Virus record (IMG/VR): IMGVR_UViG_3300048914_000243
Location: 1 to 47,756 of that record
Reading direction: 5' to 3' (one strand)
DNA: 47,756 nt
Source of the DNA: a virus
Every line of letters begins with the position of its first letter. Position 1 is the stretch's first letter. A model generated the notes under the pieces. It did no database searches. It saw only the letters and a list, made by a program, of their open reading frames with translations, and was not told where the DNA came from. Shown in pieces: positions 1 to 7,597 of this stretch. The translations under genes were made by a program, and so were the position numbers.

Positions 1-127
1 CACGCGTCGCCGGCACGTCCCGCTCGACGTCGACTACGACGCGCACACGTCGCCGACGCCGGCGTCGCACGCGCTGTCGGCCGGCCGCACGACGTGCCGC
101 TCGATCACGAAGGAACGGCCGCTGGAG
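1..127. repeat. Terminal direct repeat, left copy
   Basis: These 127 bases are identical to the last 127 bases of the window. The most economical reading is a circular genome assembled with an overlap of one k-mer (127 is a common assembler k), not a genuine terminal redundancy. The repeat is coding: it lies inside one small gene that reads straight through the junction. Confidence 0.95.
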
Positions 128-205
128 CCGCACGAGCACCCCGCGCTGACCCACTTCGCGACGTGCCCGGCGCGTCAGCTGGCCCGCACGGCGGTGTCCG
201 CATGA
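2..205 (+). CDS. Small Cys-containing protein, 3' part (spans junction)
   Basis: Continuation of the gene that begins with GTG at 47550. The frame entering at base 2 is the same frame that leaves the right end, and bases 128-205 add the last 25 residues and a TGA. The stop overlaps the ATG of the next gene (ATGA at 202-205). No start codon is needed here because the gene is only split by the contig cut. Confidence 0.7.
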   Translation, partial: TRRRHVPLDVDYDAHTSPTPASHALSAGRTTCRSITKERPLEPHEHPALTHFATCPARQLARTAVSA

Positions 206-351
206 CGCCGCCGTTCGGCTCGCCGCGCGCCCCGTCCGACCCGCACGGCGACATGCGCGCCGCCTTCCTGGCGTCCCTCGAGTTCGGGGTCAACCCGCTC
301 GTCGGCCGCGACACCCCCGAACCCATCGAGACCGAGAGGGACCGCACATGA
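202..351 (+). CDS. Hypothetical protein, 49 aa
   Basis: ATG overlaps the previous stop (ATGA) and the stop at 349-351 overlaps the next ATG, so the gene fits the operon's coupling pattern. The product is rich in Pro and Asp, with a short helical stretch around residues 18-30. A longer in-frame version from base 94 exists but would overlap the previous gene heavily. Family not recognised. Confidence 0.55.
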   Translation: MTPPFGSPRAPSDPHGDMRAAFLASLEFGVNPLVGRDTPEPIETERDRT

Positions 352-656
352 CCACCCTGACCCCACCGAGCACCCGCACGGACGCGGCCGTGCTCGCCGG
401 CCTCGAGTTCCAGCCGCCCTGCCAGCACTCCGACCACCGTCAAAGCCACGTGGTCGACCAGCCGGCGTCCTGGGTCGTCAAGACCGCGAAGTGCCCGGCT
501 TGCGGCAACCGCCCGGACACGTTCTTCCTCTGCGACAGCGGACTCGAGCAGCTCCGTGAGTCCCGCGGGCTCTGCTGCATCGTCTGCCCCCACGAGTTCA
601 CGTTCGCCGAGGCGTACACCGCGATCCTCTCGATCCGCGGGGGTGCGCGCTCGTGA
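348..656 (+). CDS. Zinc-finger-like hypothetical protein, 102 aa
   Basis: The product has a C-x2-C pair in its middle (CPAC) and a later CC-x2-C group (CCIVC), which together look like a four-Cys zinc ribbon, with one or two further Cys between and before them. The N-terminus is Thr/Pro-rich. Start and stop both overlap neighbours by four bases. A nucleic-acid or protein-binding role is likely for such a fold, but no specific function can be assigned. Confidence 0.65.
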   Translation: MTTLTPPSTRTDAAVLAGLEFQPPCQHSDHRQSHVVDQPASWVVKTAKCPACGNRPDTFFLCDSGLEQLRESRGLCCIVCPHEFTFAEAYTAILSIRGGARS

Positions 657-940
657 GGACGATCCGCCCCGCGGCCACCCCGTACCGGCCGGGCGACCCG
701 ATCAGCGTCATGTACGTCGACGACGTCCACGGCGCCGGCGTCGCGACGCTCAAGGTCGAGCGCTGCACCGCCCGCTCCACGCCGGGCATGTGGCAGGTCA
801 CCGCGCGCCGCCTCGACGGCCGCCTCTTCGACGCCGCCGTCGACGAGCTCGGCCGCGACCGCAACGGGTACGTGAACCGACCCGACCCCACCCACCCCGC
901 ACCGGCTTCGACGACCCGGCAGGAGGGCGCTCGCTCATGA
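653..940 (+). CDS. Hypothetical protein, 95 aa
   Basis: GTG start overlapping the upstream stop (GTGA). The N-terminal half looks like a small beta barrel (alternating hydrophobic strands in residues 15-60), and the C-terminus is Pro/Thr-rich and probably disordered. It immediately precedes the larger ParB-like gene and overlaps its ATG, so the two are probably co-translated. No family recognised. Confidence 0.6.
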   Translation: MRTIRPAATPYRPGDPISVMYVDDVHGAGVATLKVERCTARSTPGMWQVTARRLDGRLFDAAVDELGRDRNGYVNRPDPTHPAPASTTRQEGARS

Positions 941-2418
941 CCAGCACCGTGACCGACATCAGTACCAGGTCCACGCGCGGCAAGCGCACCGAAGTCCCCG
1001 CGACCGTCCGCCGCCAGCCCGGCGCGTCCCCCGCCCTCGACGCCCTCACCGGCGCCGCCGGCACCCAGACCGTCGCCATCCCGCTCAACCTGCTCCACCC
1101 GCACCCGGACAACCCCCGCAAGGACCTCGGCGACCTCACCGAGCTCGCGGACTCGATCCGAGCGCACGGCGTCCGCCAGAACCTGCTCGTCGTGCCCGAC
1201 CCCGACCACGCCGGCGAGTACCGGCTCGTCATCGGTCACCGACGGACCGCGGCCGCGAACCTCGCCGGCCGCGCCACGCTGCCGGCCGTCATCGACTCGA
1301 CGCTGACGCCCGCGGGCCAGCTCGAGCTGATGCTCCTGGAGAACCTGCAGCGCACCGACCTCACGGCGATCGAGGAGGCCGACGGCTACCAGGGTCTCCT
1401 CGACCTCGGCGTCGACGAGGCGGCGATCGCGAAGAACATCGGACGCTCCCGCGCGACCGTCGCCAGCCGGCTCCGGCTCCGCACCCTGCCAGCCGCCGCA
1501 CGCGAGGTCGTCTCGACCCACCAGGCGAGCCTCGCCGACGCTGACCTCCTCGCGACAACTCTCGCGAGGGCCGACGTCGCGGCCTCGCCGGAGTCCGTCG
1601 CCCGGCTCACGGACGACCTCGGCCGCCCCGGCTTCGCCCACCGCGTCGCCAACGAGATCCAGCACCTCGAGCTGCAAGCCGCCCGGGCCGCCGCCCGCAC
1701 GGAGCTCGAGGCCACAGGCATCACCGTCGTCGACGCCGGCGAGTACGGCGGCGCACCGAAGAACACGCTGCCCCTTCGCCAGCTCGGCGACAAGCCCGGC
1801 TACGACGCCAAGTCGCTCACCCCCGCGAAGCACGCGAAGTGCCCGGGTCACGTCGCGTGGATCGGCACCTACCGCGCCGAGCCGGAGTTCGGCTGCCAGA
1901 ACTGGAAGACCCACGGCCACCACGACCGCTACGCGTCGTCCAGCTCGTCCGCCGGCTCCGACCTCACCACCGAGCAGCGCCGCGAGATCGTCGCGAACAA
2001 CAAGGCCGCGCTCGCGGCCGAGGGCGTCCGCCGCGCGTGGATCCGCGACGAGCTGCTCGCCCGGGCGAGGATGCCTGCCGACGCGGTCGTGTACGTCGCC
2101 CAGATCCTGAGGGTGGGCCACCAGGCGCACTACAAGGAGCGCGAGCTCCACAGGCAGCTCGTCGGCGACGCGCTCATCGCGGTGCTCGAGGCCAACGAGC
2201 CGCCGCGCACGGCGGACACGGCGATGCGTCGGCTCGTCGCTCACGCGGCAGCGCAGGTCGAGGTCCAGATGGAGAAGGACTTCTGGCGCAAGAGCGACCA
2301 CCGGCGCGGGCAGTTCGCCCACCACCTCTCGACCCTCGCCTCGTGGGGCTACGAGCTGGCGGACGTCGAGCAGCTCGTCGTCACCGCGGCCACGCCGGAG
2401 GCCGGTGAGCCGTCGTGA
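937..2418 (+). CDS. ParB/RepB/Spo0J-family nuclease-domain protein, 493 aa
   Basis: ParB-type DNA-binding protein. Visible motifs: an NPRK box near residues 59-62, the GHRR nucleotide-binding box near 100-103, ENLQR near 135-139, and a helix-turn-helix near 155-180. Chromosomal ParB proteins bind CTP through the GHRR/GERR box and spread from parS sites; whether this one does so is inference. The C-terminal third departs from ParB and carries two Cys (about residues 308 and 323) plus a Ser-rich linker. No ParA gene lies nearby, so segregation is unlikely to be its main job; nuclease, transcription or DNA-protection roles are alternatives. An in-frame extension upstream to 556 is rejected because it overlaps two other genes; the ATG at 937 overlaps the upstream stop. 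Confidence 0.85.
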   Translation: MTSTVTDISTRSTRGKRTEVPATVRRQPGASPALDALTGAAGTQTVAIPLNLLHPHPDNPRKDLGDLTELADSIRAHGVRQNLLVVPDPDHAGEYRLVIGHRRTAAANLAGRATLPAVIDSTLTPAGQLELMLLENLQRTDLTAIEEADGYQGLLDLGVDEAAIAKNIGRSRATVASRLRLRTLPAAAREVVSTHQASLADADLLATTLARADVAASPESVARLTDDLGRPGFAHRVANEIQHLELQAARAAARTELEATGITVVDAGEYGGAPKNTLPLRQLGDKPGYDAKSLTPAKHAKCPGHVAWIGTYRAEPEFGCQNWKTHGHHDRYASSSSSAGSDLTTEQRREIVANNKAALAAEGVRRAWIRDELLARARMPADAVVYVAQILRVGHQAHYKERELHRQLVGDALIAVLEANEPPRTADTAMRRLVAHAAAQVEVQMEKDFWRKSDHRRGQFAHHLSTLASWGYELADVEQLVVTAATPEAGEPS

Positions 2419-2783
2419 TCCTCTTCAAGGTCGCCTACGCGCTCTCGGCCCTCGCGGTCTCGTTGTTCTGCGGCGTCGGCATCGGCGGCTTCGTCGCATC
2501 GGTGCTGGCGATGTGGAACCCGGGCAACGCCCGCTGGCGGGCGACCGCCCTGCTCGCTCGGCGGCTGATCGACGCCACCGCGCGCTGGATCTTCACGGTC
2601 ATGGCGGTATCCGCAGCTGCGGTAGGCGAGCGGGGCAATGCGCTGATCGCTGGGGCAGCCGCAGCCGTGGAGTGGTGGTTCTGGTGGAACGACGACAACC
2701 GCGGGAAGCGGTGGCGCGCGCGCGTCCGGGAGCGCATCCGTGAGGCCGGCGGGCGCCTGGTCGTCGAGCCGGTGGAGGCCTGA
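2415..2783 (+). CDS. Small membrane protein, 122 aa
   Basis: GTG start overlapping the ParB-like stop. Residues about 3-33 are strongly hydrophobic and form one or two membrane helices; a second hydrophobic block lies near 58-88 and ends in a Trp-rich patch. The last 30 residues are Arg-rich, suggesting a cytoplasmic tail. Function unknown; superinfection exclusion or host-membrane interference are possibilities only. Confidence 0.65.
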   Translation: MILFKVAYALSALAVSLFCGVGIGGFVASVLAMWNPGNARWRATALLARRLIDATARWIFTVMAVSAAAVGERGNALIAGAAAAVEWWFWWNDDNRGKRWRARVRERIREAGGRLVVEPVEA

Positions 2784-2786
2784 CCA

Positions 2787-3728
2787 ATGTCCACCGCACC
2801 CGCCGTCGACCTGACGATCAGGCCGTGCCTGCACCCGCGCGCCGGCCATGAGCACGGCACGTACCTCGCACACGACCGCGACGGGTGCCGCTGCGGTCCG
2901 TGCGTCGCCGCGAGCCGGCGGCACCACAAGGCCACTGCCTACCGGACCGCGACAGGGACCTCGTCCTACGTGGACGCCGGTCCCGCCAGGGAGCACGTGC
3001 TCAGGCTCCTAGGGGTGCTCACCGCCCGTCAGATCGAGGCGCGCTCGGGCGTGCACCGCACGGCGATCCGCGTGCTGGTCGGCGACTTCCCGGGCCGCCC
3101 GAGGTCGAAGCGGATCACCAGGACGACCGAGGCGGCGCTGCTCGCCGTCCGGGCCGACCGGGTGGGCAACGAGAGCTCCGGGCTCGTCGACGCGACCGGG
3201 ACCCGACGGCGCCTGCAAGCGCTCGTGGCGCTCGGATGGCCCGTCTCGCACCTGCGGGCGCGAGTTGGCGCATCGTCCCGCACGACGTGGCTCCTGACGT
3301 CCGGTGGGGGCGCGGCGAGCGACTTCGTGACGGTGAGGCTCCGCGACGCGGTGCTGTCGCTCTACGACGAGCTGAGCATGACGCTGCCGGCACCCGGCAG
3401 AGGCGCGACACGGGCCCGCGGCATGGCAGCCGCGCGAGGGTGGGCGCCGCCGCTGGCGTGGGATGACGACTCGATCGACGACCCCTCGGCCGCGCCCCAG
3501 CGTGGCGTGCCTGGCGACGTCGACTCCGACATCGACGAGGTGATCGTCGAGCGGGTACTCGCCGGCGACCGGATGACGCTGAGCCGGTCCGCGCGCGGGG
3601 TCGTCGTCGCACGGCTCGCGGAGGCAGGCGAGTCTGACCGGCAGATCGCGGCGCGGCTCGGAGTGGTCGAGATGACCGTCCTGCGTGACCGCCAGCGTCT
3701 CGGCATCGAGTCGAGGTGGGTGGCGTGA
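2787..3728 (+). CDS. HTH DNA-binding protein, paralogue A, 313 aa
   Basis: The N-terminus has a Cys/His cluster (residues about 14-40, including a C-x-C-x2-C run) that could bind zinc. The middle and C-terminus contain helix-turn-helix-like segments, the last near residues 282-308. The protein shares a module with the gene at 7594-8397: an RRLQAL..GWP segment, a YD(E/D)LSMT segment, and a GWAPPLAWDD-x2-IDDP segment followed by an ARVLAG-like helix and a C-terminal HTH. The shared module is found in actinophage HTH proteins, but no biochemical role is known to me. Start follows the upstream stop by three bases. Confidence 0.7.
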   Translation: MSTAPAVDLTIRPCLHPRAGHEHGTYLAHDRDGCRCGPCVAASRRHHKATAYRTATGTSSYVDAGPAREHVLRLLGVLTARQIEARSGVHRTAIRVLVGDFPGRPRSKRITRTTEAALLAVRADRVGNESSGLVDATGTRRRLQALVALGWPVSHLRARVGASSRTTWLLTSGGGAASDFVTVRLRDAVLSLYDELSMTLPAPGRGATRARGMAAARGWAPPLAWDDDSIDDPSAAPQRGVPGDVDSDIDEVIVERVLAGDRMTLSRSARGVVVARLAEAGESDRQIAARLGVVEMTVLRDRQRLGIESRWVA

Positions 3729-4051
3729 CGCCGATCCTGGCGTCGTTCCCGGAGCTCGACGGCACGCAGGCGTGCGCGGACGAGGACCCGGACCTGTTCT
3801 TCCCGTACCCCACGGACGGGGCCGGGATCGCGGCCGCGAAGGCCGTCTGCGGGCTCTGCCCTCTCCAGCGGCCGTGCCTCGCGTGGGCGCTGCAGCACGG
3901 CGACGACGGCGTGTGGGGCGGCCTCACCGCGGAGGAGCGCCGGTCTCTGCAGCGCAGGTTCCGCATCCCGCGCATCTCCTACCCACCGCCGCCAACCGGC
4001 CGGCCCACCCCGAACGACCCATCCACCGGCTTCGACGACTCGGAGGACTGA
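3725..4051 (+). CDS. WhiB-family transcriptional regulator, 108 aa
   Basis: Contains the WhiB signature: one Cys near residue 17, a C-x2-C-x5-C cluster near 42-51, and the G-V-W-G-G turn followed by a basic TAEERR helix. Wbl proteins bind a 4Fe-4S cluster and act with the primary sigma factor in Actinobacteria; phage versions can repress host wbl genes, as shown for mycobacteriophage TM4. The chosen GTG overlaps the previous stop (GTGA); an in-frame GTG at 3716 would add three residues. It sits between an HTH gene and a ParB-like gene in the early operon. Confidence 0.92.
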   Translation: MTPILASFPELDGTQACADEDPDLFFPYPTDGAGIAAAKAVCGLCPLQRPCLAWALQHGDDGVWGGLTAEERRSLQRRFRIPRISYPPPPTGRPTPNDPSTGFDDSED

Positions 4052-4054
4052 TCC

Positions 4055-4936
4055 ATGCACATCACCTCACCGTTGGACGCGGCGCTCGACGCCGCCATCC
4101 CGGGCGGCGGTCGACCACCGCGAGCACCGGCGTTCGCGCCAGGTCTGCAGCGCGTCGAGATCGCCGACCTGCACCCGGACCCGAACAACCTGCGCGACGC
4201 CGTGACCGACGTCGCCGAGCTGGCGGCCTCGATCGAGCAGGCCGGCCTGCTGCAGCCGATCATCGCCCGCCGTGACGGAGACCGTCTGGTCGTCGTGTGC
4301 GGCCACCGGCGTCTCGCCGCGCTCAAGCGCCTCGGCTGGCCGTCGGTCGACGTCGTCGTGCGCCGAGAGATGCCGCCCGACCAGGTGCTCGTCGCGATGC
4401 TCGCCGAGAACGGGCAGCGCGTGGCCCTCGACCCGATCGAGGAGGCGCGGGCGTTCAACCGGCTCAAGGTCCAGGACCGCCTCACCGACCTGCAGGTCGG
4501 GCAGCGGGTGGGCCGGGCCCAGGCGTTCGTGTCGGACCGGCTGGCGCTGCTGAACCTCTCCCCGCAGGAGCAGGAGGAGGTGCGCGCGGGCCAGCGCAGC
4601 ATCGTCCACGCGACCCGGATCGGGCGTGTGAAGGCCGGCAAGGTCCGCAACCGTGTGAGCGTCGGCTGGCACCTGTCGACCGACCACCCGCTCGCGCGCC
4701 GCGCGGCCGCTCGCTGCGTGAAGCTCGCGCACCCCCGTGGCGCGCGGATCGGCAGCGTGGCCTGTGGTGGCTGCTGGGAGTCCGTGATCCGCGCCGACGA
4801 GAAGCAGGCCCTGCACGACCACTCGGCCCGCCGCGGCGAGTGCGCCCTGTGCGGCGCACCGACGTCCGGCGTCCGCGCGGCGCCGGGCGCCCCGGTCGCC
4901 GTGCCGGGCGAGACGACGCCGGCGGTGACCCCGTGA
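4055..4936 (+). CDS. ParB-like nuclease-domain protein, second copy, 293 aa
   Basis: Second ParB-N-domain protein of the phage. Motifs: NNLR near residues 44-47, GHRR near 83-86, ENGQR near 118-122, then an HTH near 139-165. The C-terminal part has two C-x2-C pairs (CGGC and CALC) that could form a zinc finger. It is shorter and clearly diverged from the 493-aa protein upstream. With no ParA gene in the genome, a regulatory or DNA-modifying function is more likely than partition. Starts three bases after the WhiB stop. Confidence 0.85.
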   Translation: MHITSPLDAALDAAIPGGGRPPRAPAFAPGLQRVEIADLHPDPNNLRDAVTDVAELAASIEQAGLLQPIIARRDGDRLVVVCGHRRLAALKRLGWPSVDVVVRREMPPDQVLVAMLAENGQRVALDPIEEARAFNRLKVQDRLTDLQVGQRVGRAQAFVSDRLALLNLSPQEQEEVRAGQRSIVHATRIGRVKAGKVRNRVSVGWHLSTDHPLARRAAARCVKLAHPRGARIGSVACGGCWESVIRADEKQALHDHSARRGECALCGAPTSGVRAAPGAPVAVPGETTPAVTP

Positions 4937-5163
4937 TCGCCGCGGTGCAGTCGTTCCCGGTCCAGCGGGTGGCGCGCAAGCTCATCCGCCCCGGCGTGAT
5001 CGTCTCGACGGTCATCGCCGCGGGGCGCGCGGAGACGGTGACGTTCACTGCGGACGAGCTCGCGTTCCATCACCTCGCGACCACCGTCGTGCTCGGTGAG
5101 CCCGAGGACGCGTTCGCGCAGCACCGCCGTGTCGTCGCCCAGGTCACGGCAGGTGTGCGATGA
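4933..5163 (+). CDS. Hypothetical protein, 76 aa
   Basis: GTG overlaps the ParB-like stop (GTGA), and its own stop overlaps the ATG of the exonuclease gene. The product looks like a small mixed alpha/beta domain with alternating hydrophobic residues (about 10-45) and a C-terminal helix. A longer frame open from 4297 is an alternate-frame artefact of the ParB-like gene. Family unknown. Confidence 0.6.
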   Translation: MIAAVQSFPVQRVARKLIRPGVIVSTVIAAGRAETVTFTADELAFHHLATTVVLGEPEDAFAQHRRVVAQVTAGVR

Positions 5164-5819
5164 GCGCCCCGCTGGTGTTCATCGACACCGAGACGACCGG
5201 GCTGCACCCGGAGCGTCGCGCGTGGGAGATCGCGATGATCCGCACCGACGAGAACGGCCACTCGAAGGGGTGCTCCTTCTTCCTCGGCGACGTCGACCTG
5301 TCCCGCGCGGACCTGCGCGGCCTGCACGTCGGCGGGTTCTACGACCGGCACCCGCTGTTCAACGGGCAGCACACGAACCACTCCGGTGCCGAGCGCAGCT
5401 GGTACTCCGCCAACCCGTTCGGCGGCCACGCCGACTACCGGATCCTGTCCGAGGCCCAGGCCGCCCGGCACGTCGAGAAATGGACCCGCGGCGCGCACCT
5501 CGTAGGTGCCGTCCCGTCCTTCGACGCCGAGACCCTCTCCGGGCTGCTGCGCCACCACCACCTCGTGCCCTCCTGGCACCACCACCTCATCGACGTCGAG
5601 GCCCTCGCCCTCGGCTACCTCCGCGCACAGCTGACGTTCGCGCCGGCGGCCGACGTCATCGATCTGCCCACCGATGTCGCGGACCTCCCGTGGTCGTCCG
5701 ATGACCTGTCGCGCGCGATCGGCGTCGAGCCGCCGACCGACGAGCGGCACACCGCGATGGGCGACGCCCGCTGGGCCAAGGCCATCTACGAGCGCGTGAT
5801 GGGTGGAGGTACCCGATGA
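5160..5819 (+). CDS. DEDDh 3'-5' exonuclease (DnaQ/RNase T superfamily), 219 aa
   Basis: All five signature residues are visible: D9 and E11 in the N-terminal FIDTETTG block, D122 in the middle (SFDAE), and H197 with D202 in the HTAMGDA block. This is the two-metal exonuclease fold of the DnaQ epsilon subunit, ExoI and RNase T. Length is typical of stand-alone phage members. A role in end trimming, recombination, proofreading or RNA turnover during early infection is inferred; substrate cannot be told from sequence. ATG overlaps the upstream stop. Confidence 0.9.
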   Translation: MSAPLVFIDTETTGLHPERRAWEIAMIRTDENGHSKGCSFFLGDVDLSRADLRGLHVGGFYDRHPLFNGQHTNHSGAERSWYSANPFGGHADYRILSEAQAARHVEKWTRGAHLVGAVPSFDAETLSGLLRHHHLVPSWHHHLIDVEALALGYLRAQLTFAPAADVIDLPTDVADLPWSSDDLSRAIGVEPPTDERHTAMGDARWAKAIYERVMGGGTR

Positions 5820-6019
5820 GCTTCCTCGACGACCTCTTCGGTGCGGCACCCCGCCCCGCACCGAAGGCCAACAAGCCGACCCGTCCGCTCCCTCAGATCC
5901 GCGGCCGCCGCGAGGGCGGCGTGCTGTGGGTGCGCGCCGAGGACGTAGCCGACGCCCTCGAGTCGCAGGCCCCGACGGTGAACGCACGGCTCATCGCGAA
6001 GCTGCGAGGCACCCGATGA
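5816..6019 (+). CDS. Hypothetical protein, 67 aa
   Basis: Short acidic N-terminus (FLDDLFG) followed by a Pro/Arg-rich stretch and a segment (VLWVRAEDVADAL) typical of small DNA-binding or adaptor domains. Start and stop overlap both neighbours by four bases. The N-terminal aromatic/acidic stretch could be a clamp- or replisome-binding peptide, but that is speculation. Family unknown. Confidence 0.55.
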   Translation: MSFLDDLFGAAPRPAPKANKPTRPLPQIRGRREGGVLWVRAEDVADALESQAPTVNARLIAKLRGTR

Positions 6020-6381
6020 CCCGCGACGAGTCCAAGCACGGCGCCGCGCGCTCGATGGCCGAGCTCGTGGAGCGGACGGCCGCTGCCGCGCCGCCGCGGC
6101 GTGAGCTCGGGCGCGCCCGGCTGTACGTCAGCGCCGAGGAGCTGGTGCGCTTCCTCGACCTGCCGGCCGGTACCCACGTCCGTGCCGTGCAGGCCTCGAT
6201 CGACCCGCCGTCGGTGTGGATCGTCATCGAGCACGTGGACCTCCCGGAGGTTCTCCCCGACCAGGAGTCGCCCGCGCTGCAGTCCGAGGTCGTCCTCGAG
6301 GGCGGCAGCCGCCGCTTCGTGTACGACTTCCCGGCGTTCCGCGATCGCGTCAACCACGCCCGACGGTGGGTGCTCCGATGA
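6016..6381 (+). CDS. Hypothetical protein, 121 aa
   Basis: ATG overlaps the upstream stop, and the stop overlaps the next ATG. The product has a basic N-terminus, then a compact alpha/beta region from about residue 35 on. The segment LYVSAEELVRFLDLPAGTHV resembles the LWVRAEDVADAL segment of the 67-aa protein just upstream, suggesting a shared small motif. No function assigned. Confidence 0.6.
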   Translation: MTRDESKHGAARSMAELVERTAAAAPPRRELGRARLYVSAEELVRFLDLPAGTHVRAVQASIDPPSVWIVIEHVDLPEVLPDQESPALQSEVVLEGGSRRFVYDFPAFRDRVNHARRWVLR

Positions 6382-6686
6382 GCTGGACGCTGAGCATCGG
6401 TGACGAGACCCCCGTGGACGGGCACACCTACAACCTGACCCCCATGTGGCGTCTCGCCGGCGTCGTCGAGTACTCGACGAAGGAGCTCGACGAGCGGCCG
6501 GTCGCGCAGCTCGCAGTCCGCGCCCGTGAGGGCCTGGTCCGCGCGGTGGAGCTGAAGCCGGCCTTCGTGGCGCTCACGCCCAGCAACGGGTGGGGCGACT
6601 ACGACGACTTCGTCGAGGTGCTGTTCGGGCTCTGGCGTGCAGCGGCGTCCGCGGACCGGATGCTCACGGCCAGGTGGTCCGGATGA
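6378..6686 (+). CDS. Hypothetical protein, 102 aa
   Basis: Start is the ATG overlapping the previous stop; the longer open frame from 6216 overlaps the previous gene and is not needed. The product has a beta-rich N-terminus (residues 1-30) and two helices (about 45-60 and 75-95). It precedes the clamp-like gene and overlaps it. Not recognised. Confidence 0.6.
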   Translation: MSWTLSIGDETPVDGHTYNLTPMWRLAGVVEYSTKELDERPVAQLAVRAREGLVRAVELKPAFVALTPSNGWGDYDDFVEVLFGLWRAAASADRMLTARWSG

Positions 6687-7597
6687 CCAAGACCGAGGTC
6701 CTCATCCCCCGCGGTGACACCCGCTCGGCGCTCGCGGCTGCGCTGCCGCACGTGGGCGGCGACCCGGACCACGTGACGTCGCGTGTGCGGCTGTCGTTCG
6801 TGGCGGCCGGCGGCGACCCGGGTGTGCACCTGCTGGTATCGGCGGCGGACGGGTACAGCGCGGCGGTGTCGCGGGTGTACCTGCACGAGGTCGTGCAGCT
6901 GCCCGCGCTGGCCGTCGTCGACCTGCCGGTGCAGTCGGTGAAGGACGTGCTGGCGGTGTTCAAGCCGCCGCCGGGGAAGGACGCCCGTCAGGTGTGGCTC
7001 GCGGAGTCGTTCCGACTTGTCGTCGACGACGAGGACACGACGTGGGAGGAGGCCGGCCAGCTCCTGGACGGCCGCTCCCTCACGGTGCCGCGGCTCGCTC
7101 CCCTGCCCGACTCCGAGACGGCTTACCCCGACGTGCCTGGTGTCCTGGTCCGGACCCTCGCGAGTCCGCTCGTCGAGGGTCAGGCGTTCGCCGTCAGCGC
7201 CACGCTCCTCGCCCGGGTCGTGGCCTCCGCGAAGGCCCACGGCGAAGGCCGGGTCGACGTCGCGCACCACGAGCCGCGCCGCGGCCGCATGTTCGTCTGG
7301 TCGGCCGGCCCGAACCTGCTCGGTGCGGTCTCCCCGATCCGCCTGGACGACGACGACCGCGCCGACGAGCGCAAGGACCGCGACGCGTGGGCTGCCGAGC
7401 TCGCCCCGCTCGCCCGACCATCCGACTTCGATCCCGCCGCCCGCGCGGCGGGTGCGAGTGCCCTGCGCAAGGCGATGGAGGACGGGGGCGTCTTCACCTT
7501 CGCCGAGAACGGCATCTACGAGGTGAACCTCGACCAGCTGCCCGACGTCGACGTCGACCTCTACGACGACACGGACGACGGCGAGGCCGACTCATGA
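6683..7597 (+). CDS. Probable sliding-clamp-like protein (DnaN fold), 304 aa
   Basis: Several stretches resemble beta clamps: an early LLVSAADGYSAAVSRV segment matches the clamp pattern of a strand ending in (A/T)D followed by an aromatic and an Ala-Val-Arg strand, and the end of the folded region (LLGAVSPIRL near residues 212-221) resembles the final clamp strands. The length (304) is shorter than bacterial DnaN (about 370) but usual for actinophage clamp-like proteins. The C-terminus is strongly acidic. With no phage polymerase visible, it could recruit the host polymerase. Structure prediction would be decisive; I hold this as probable, not certain. Confidence 0.45.
   Translation: MTKTEVLIPRGDTRSALAAALPHVGGDPDHVTSRVRLSFVAAGGDPGVHLLVSAADGYSAAVSRVYLHEVVQLPALAVVDLPVQSVKDVLAVFKPPPGKDARQVWLAESFRLVVDDEDTTWEEAGQLLDGRSLTVPRLAPLPDSETAYPDVPGVLVRTLASPLVEGQAFAVSATLLARVVASAKAHGEGRVDVAHHEPRRGRMFVWSAGPNLLGAVSPIRLDDDDRADERKDRDAWAAELAPLARPSDFDPAARAAGASALRKAMEDGGVFTFAENGIYEVNLDQLPDVDVDLYDDTDDGEADS

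Noticed and set aside
1-127. Genuine terminal redundancy or long terminal repeat
   Set aside because: The repeat is one k-mer long, lies inside a gene that is intact after joining, and shows no end-associated features.
598-2325. 575-codon minus-strand frame opposite the first ParB-like gene
   Set aside because: Mirror frame of a well-supported gene with ParB motifs; no independent support.
937-4936. Plasmid-like partition locus
   Set aside because: No ParA-type ATPase gene and no recognisable parS palindrome near either ParB-like gene.
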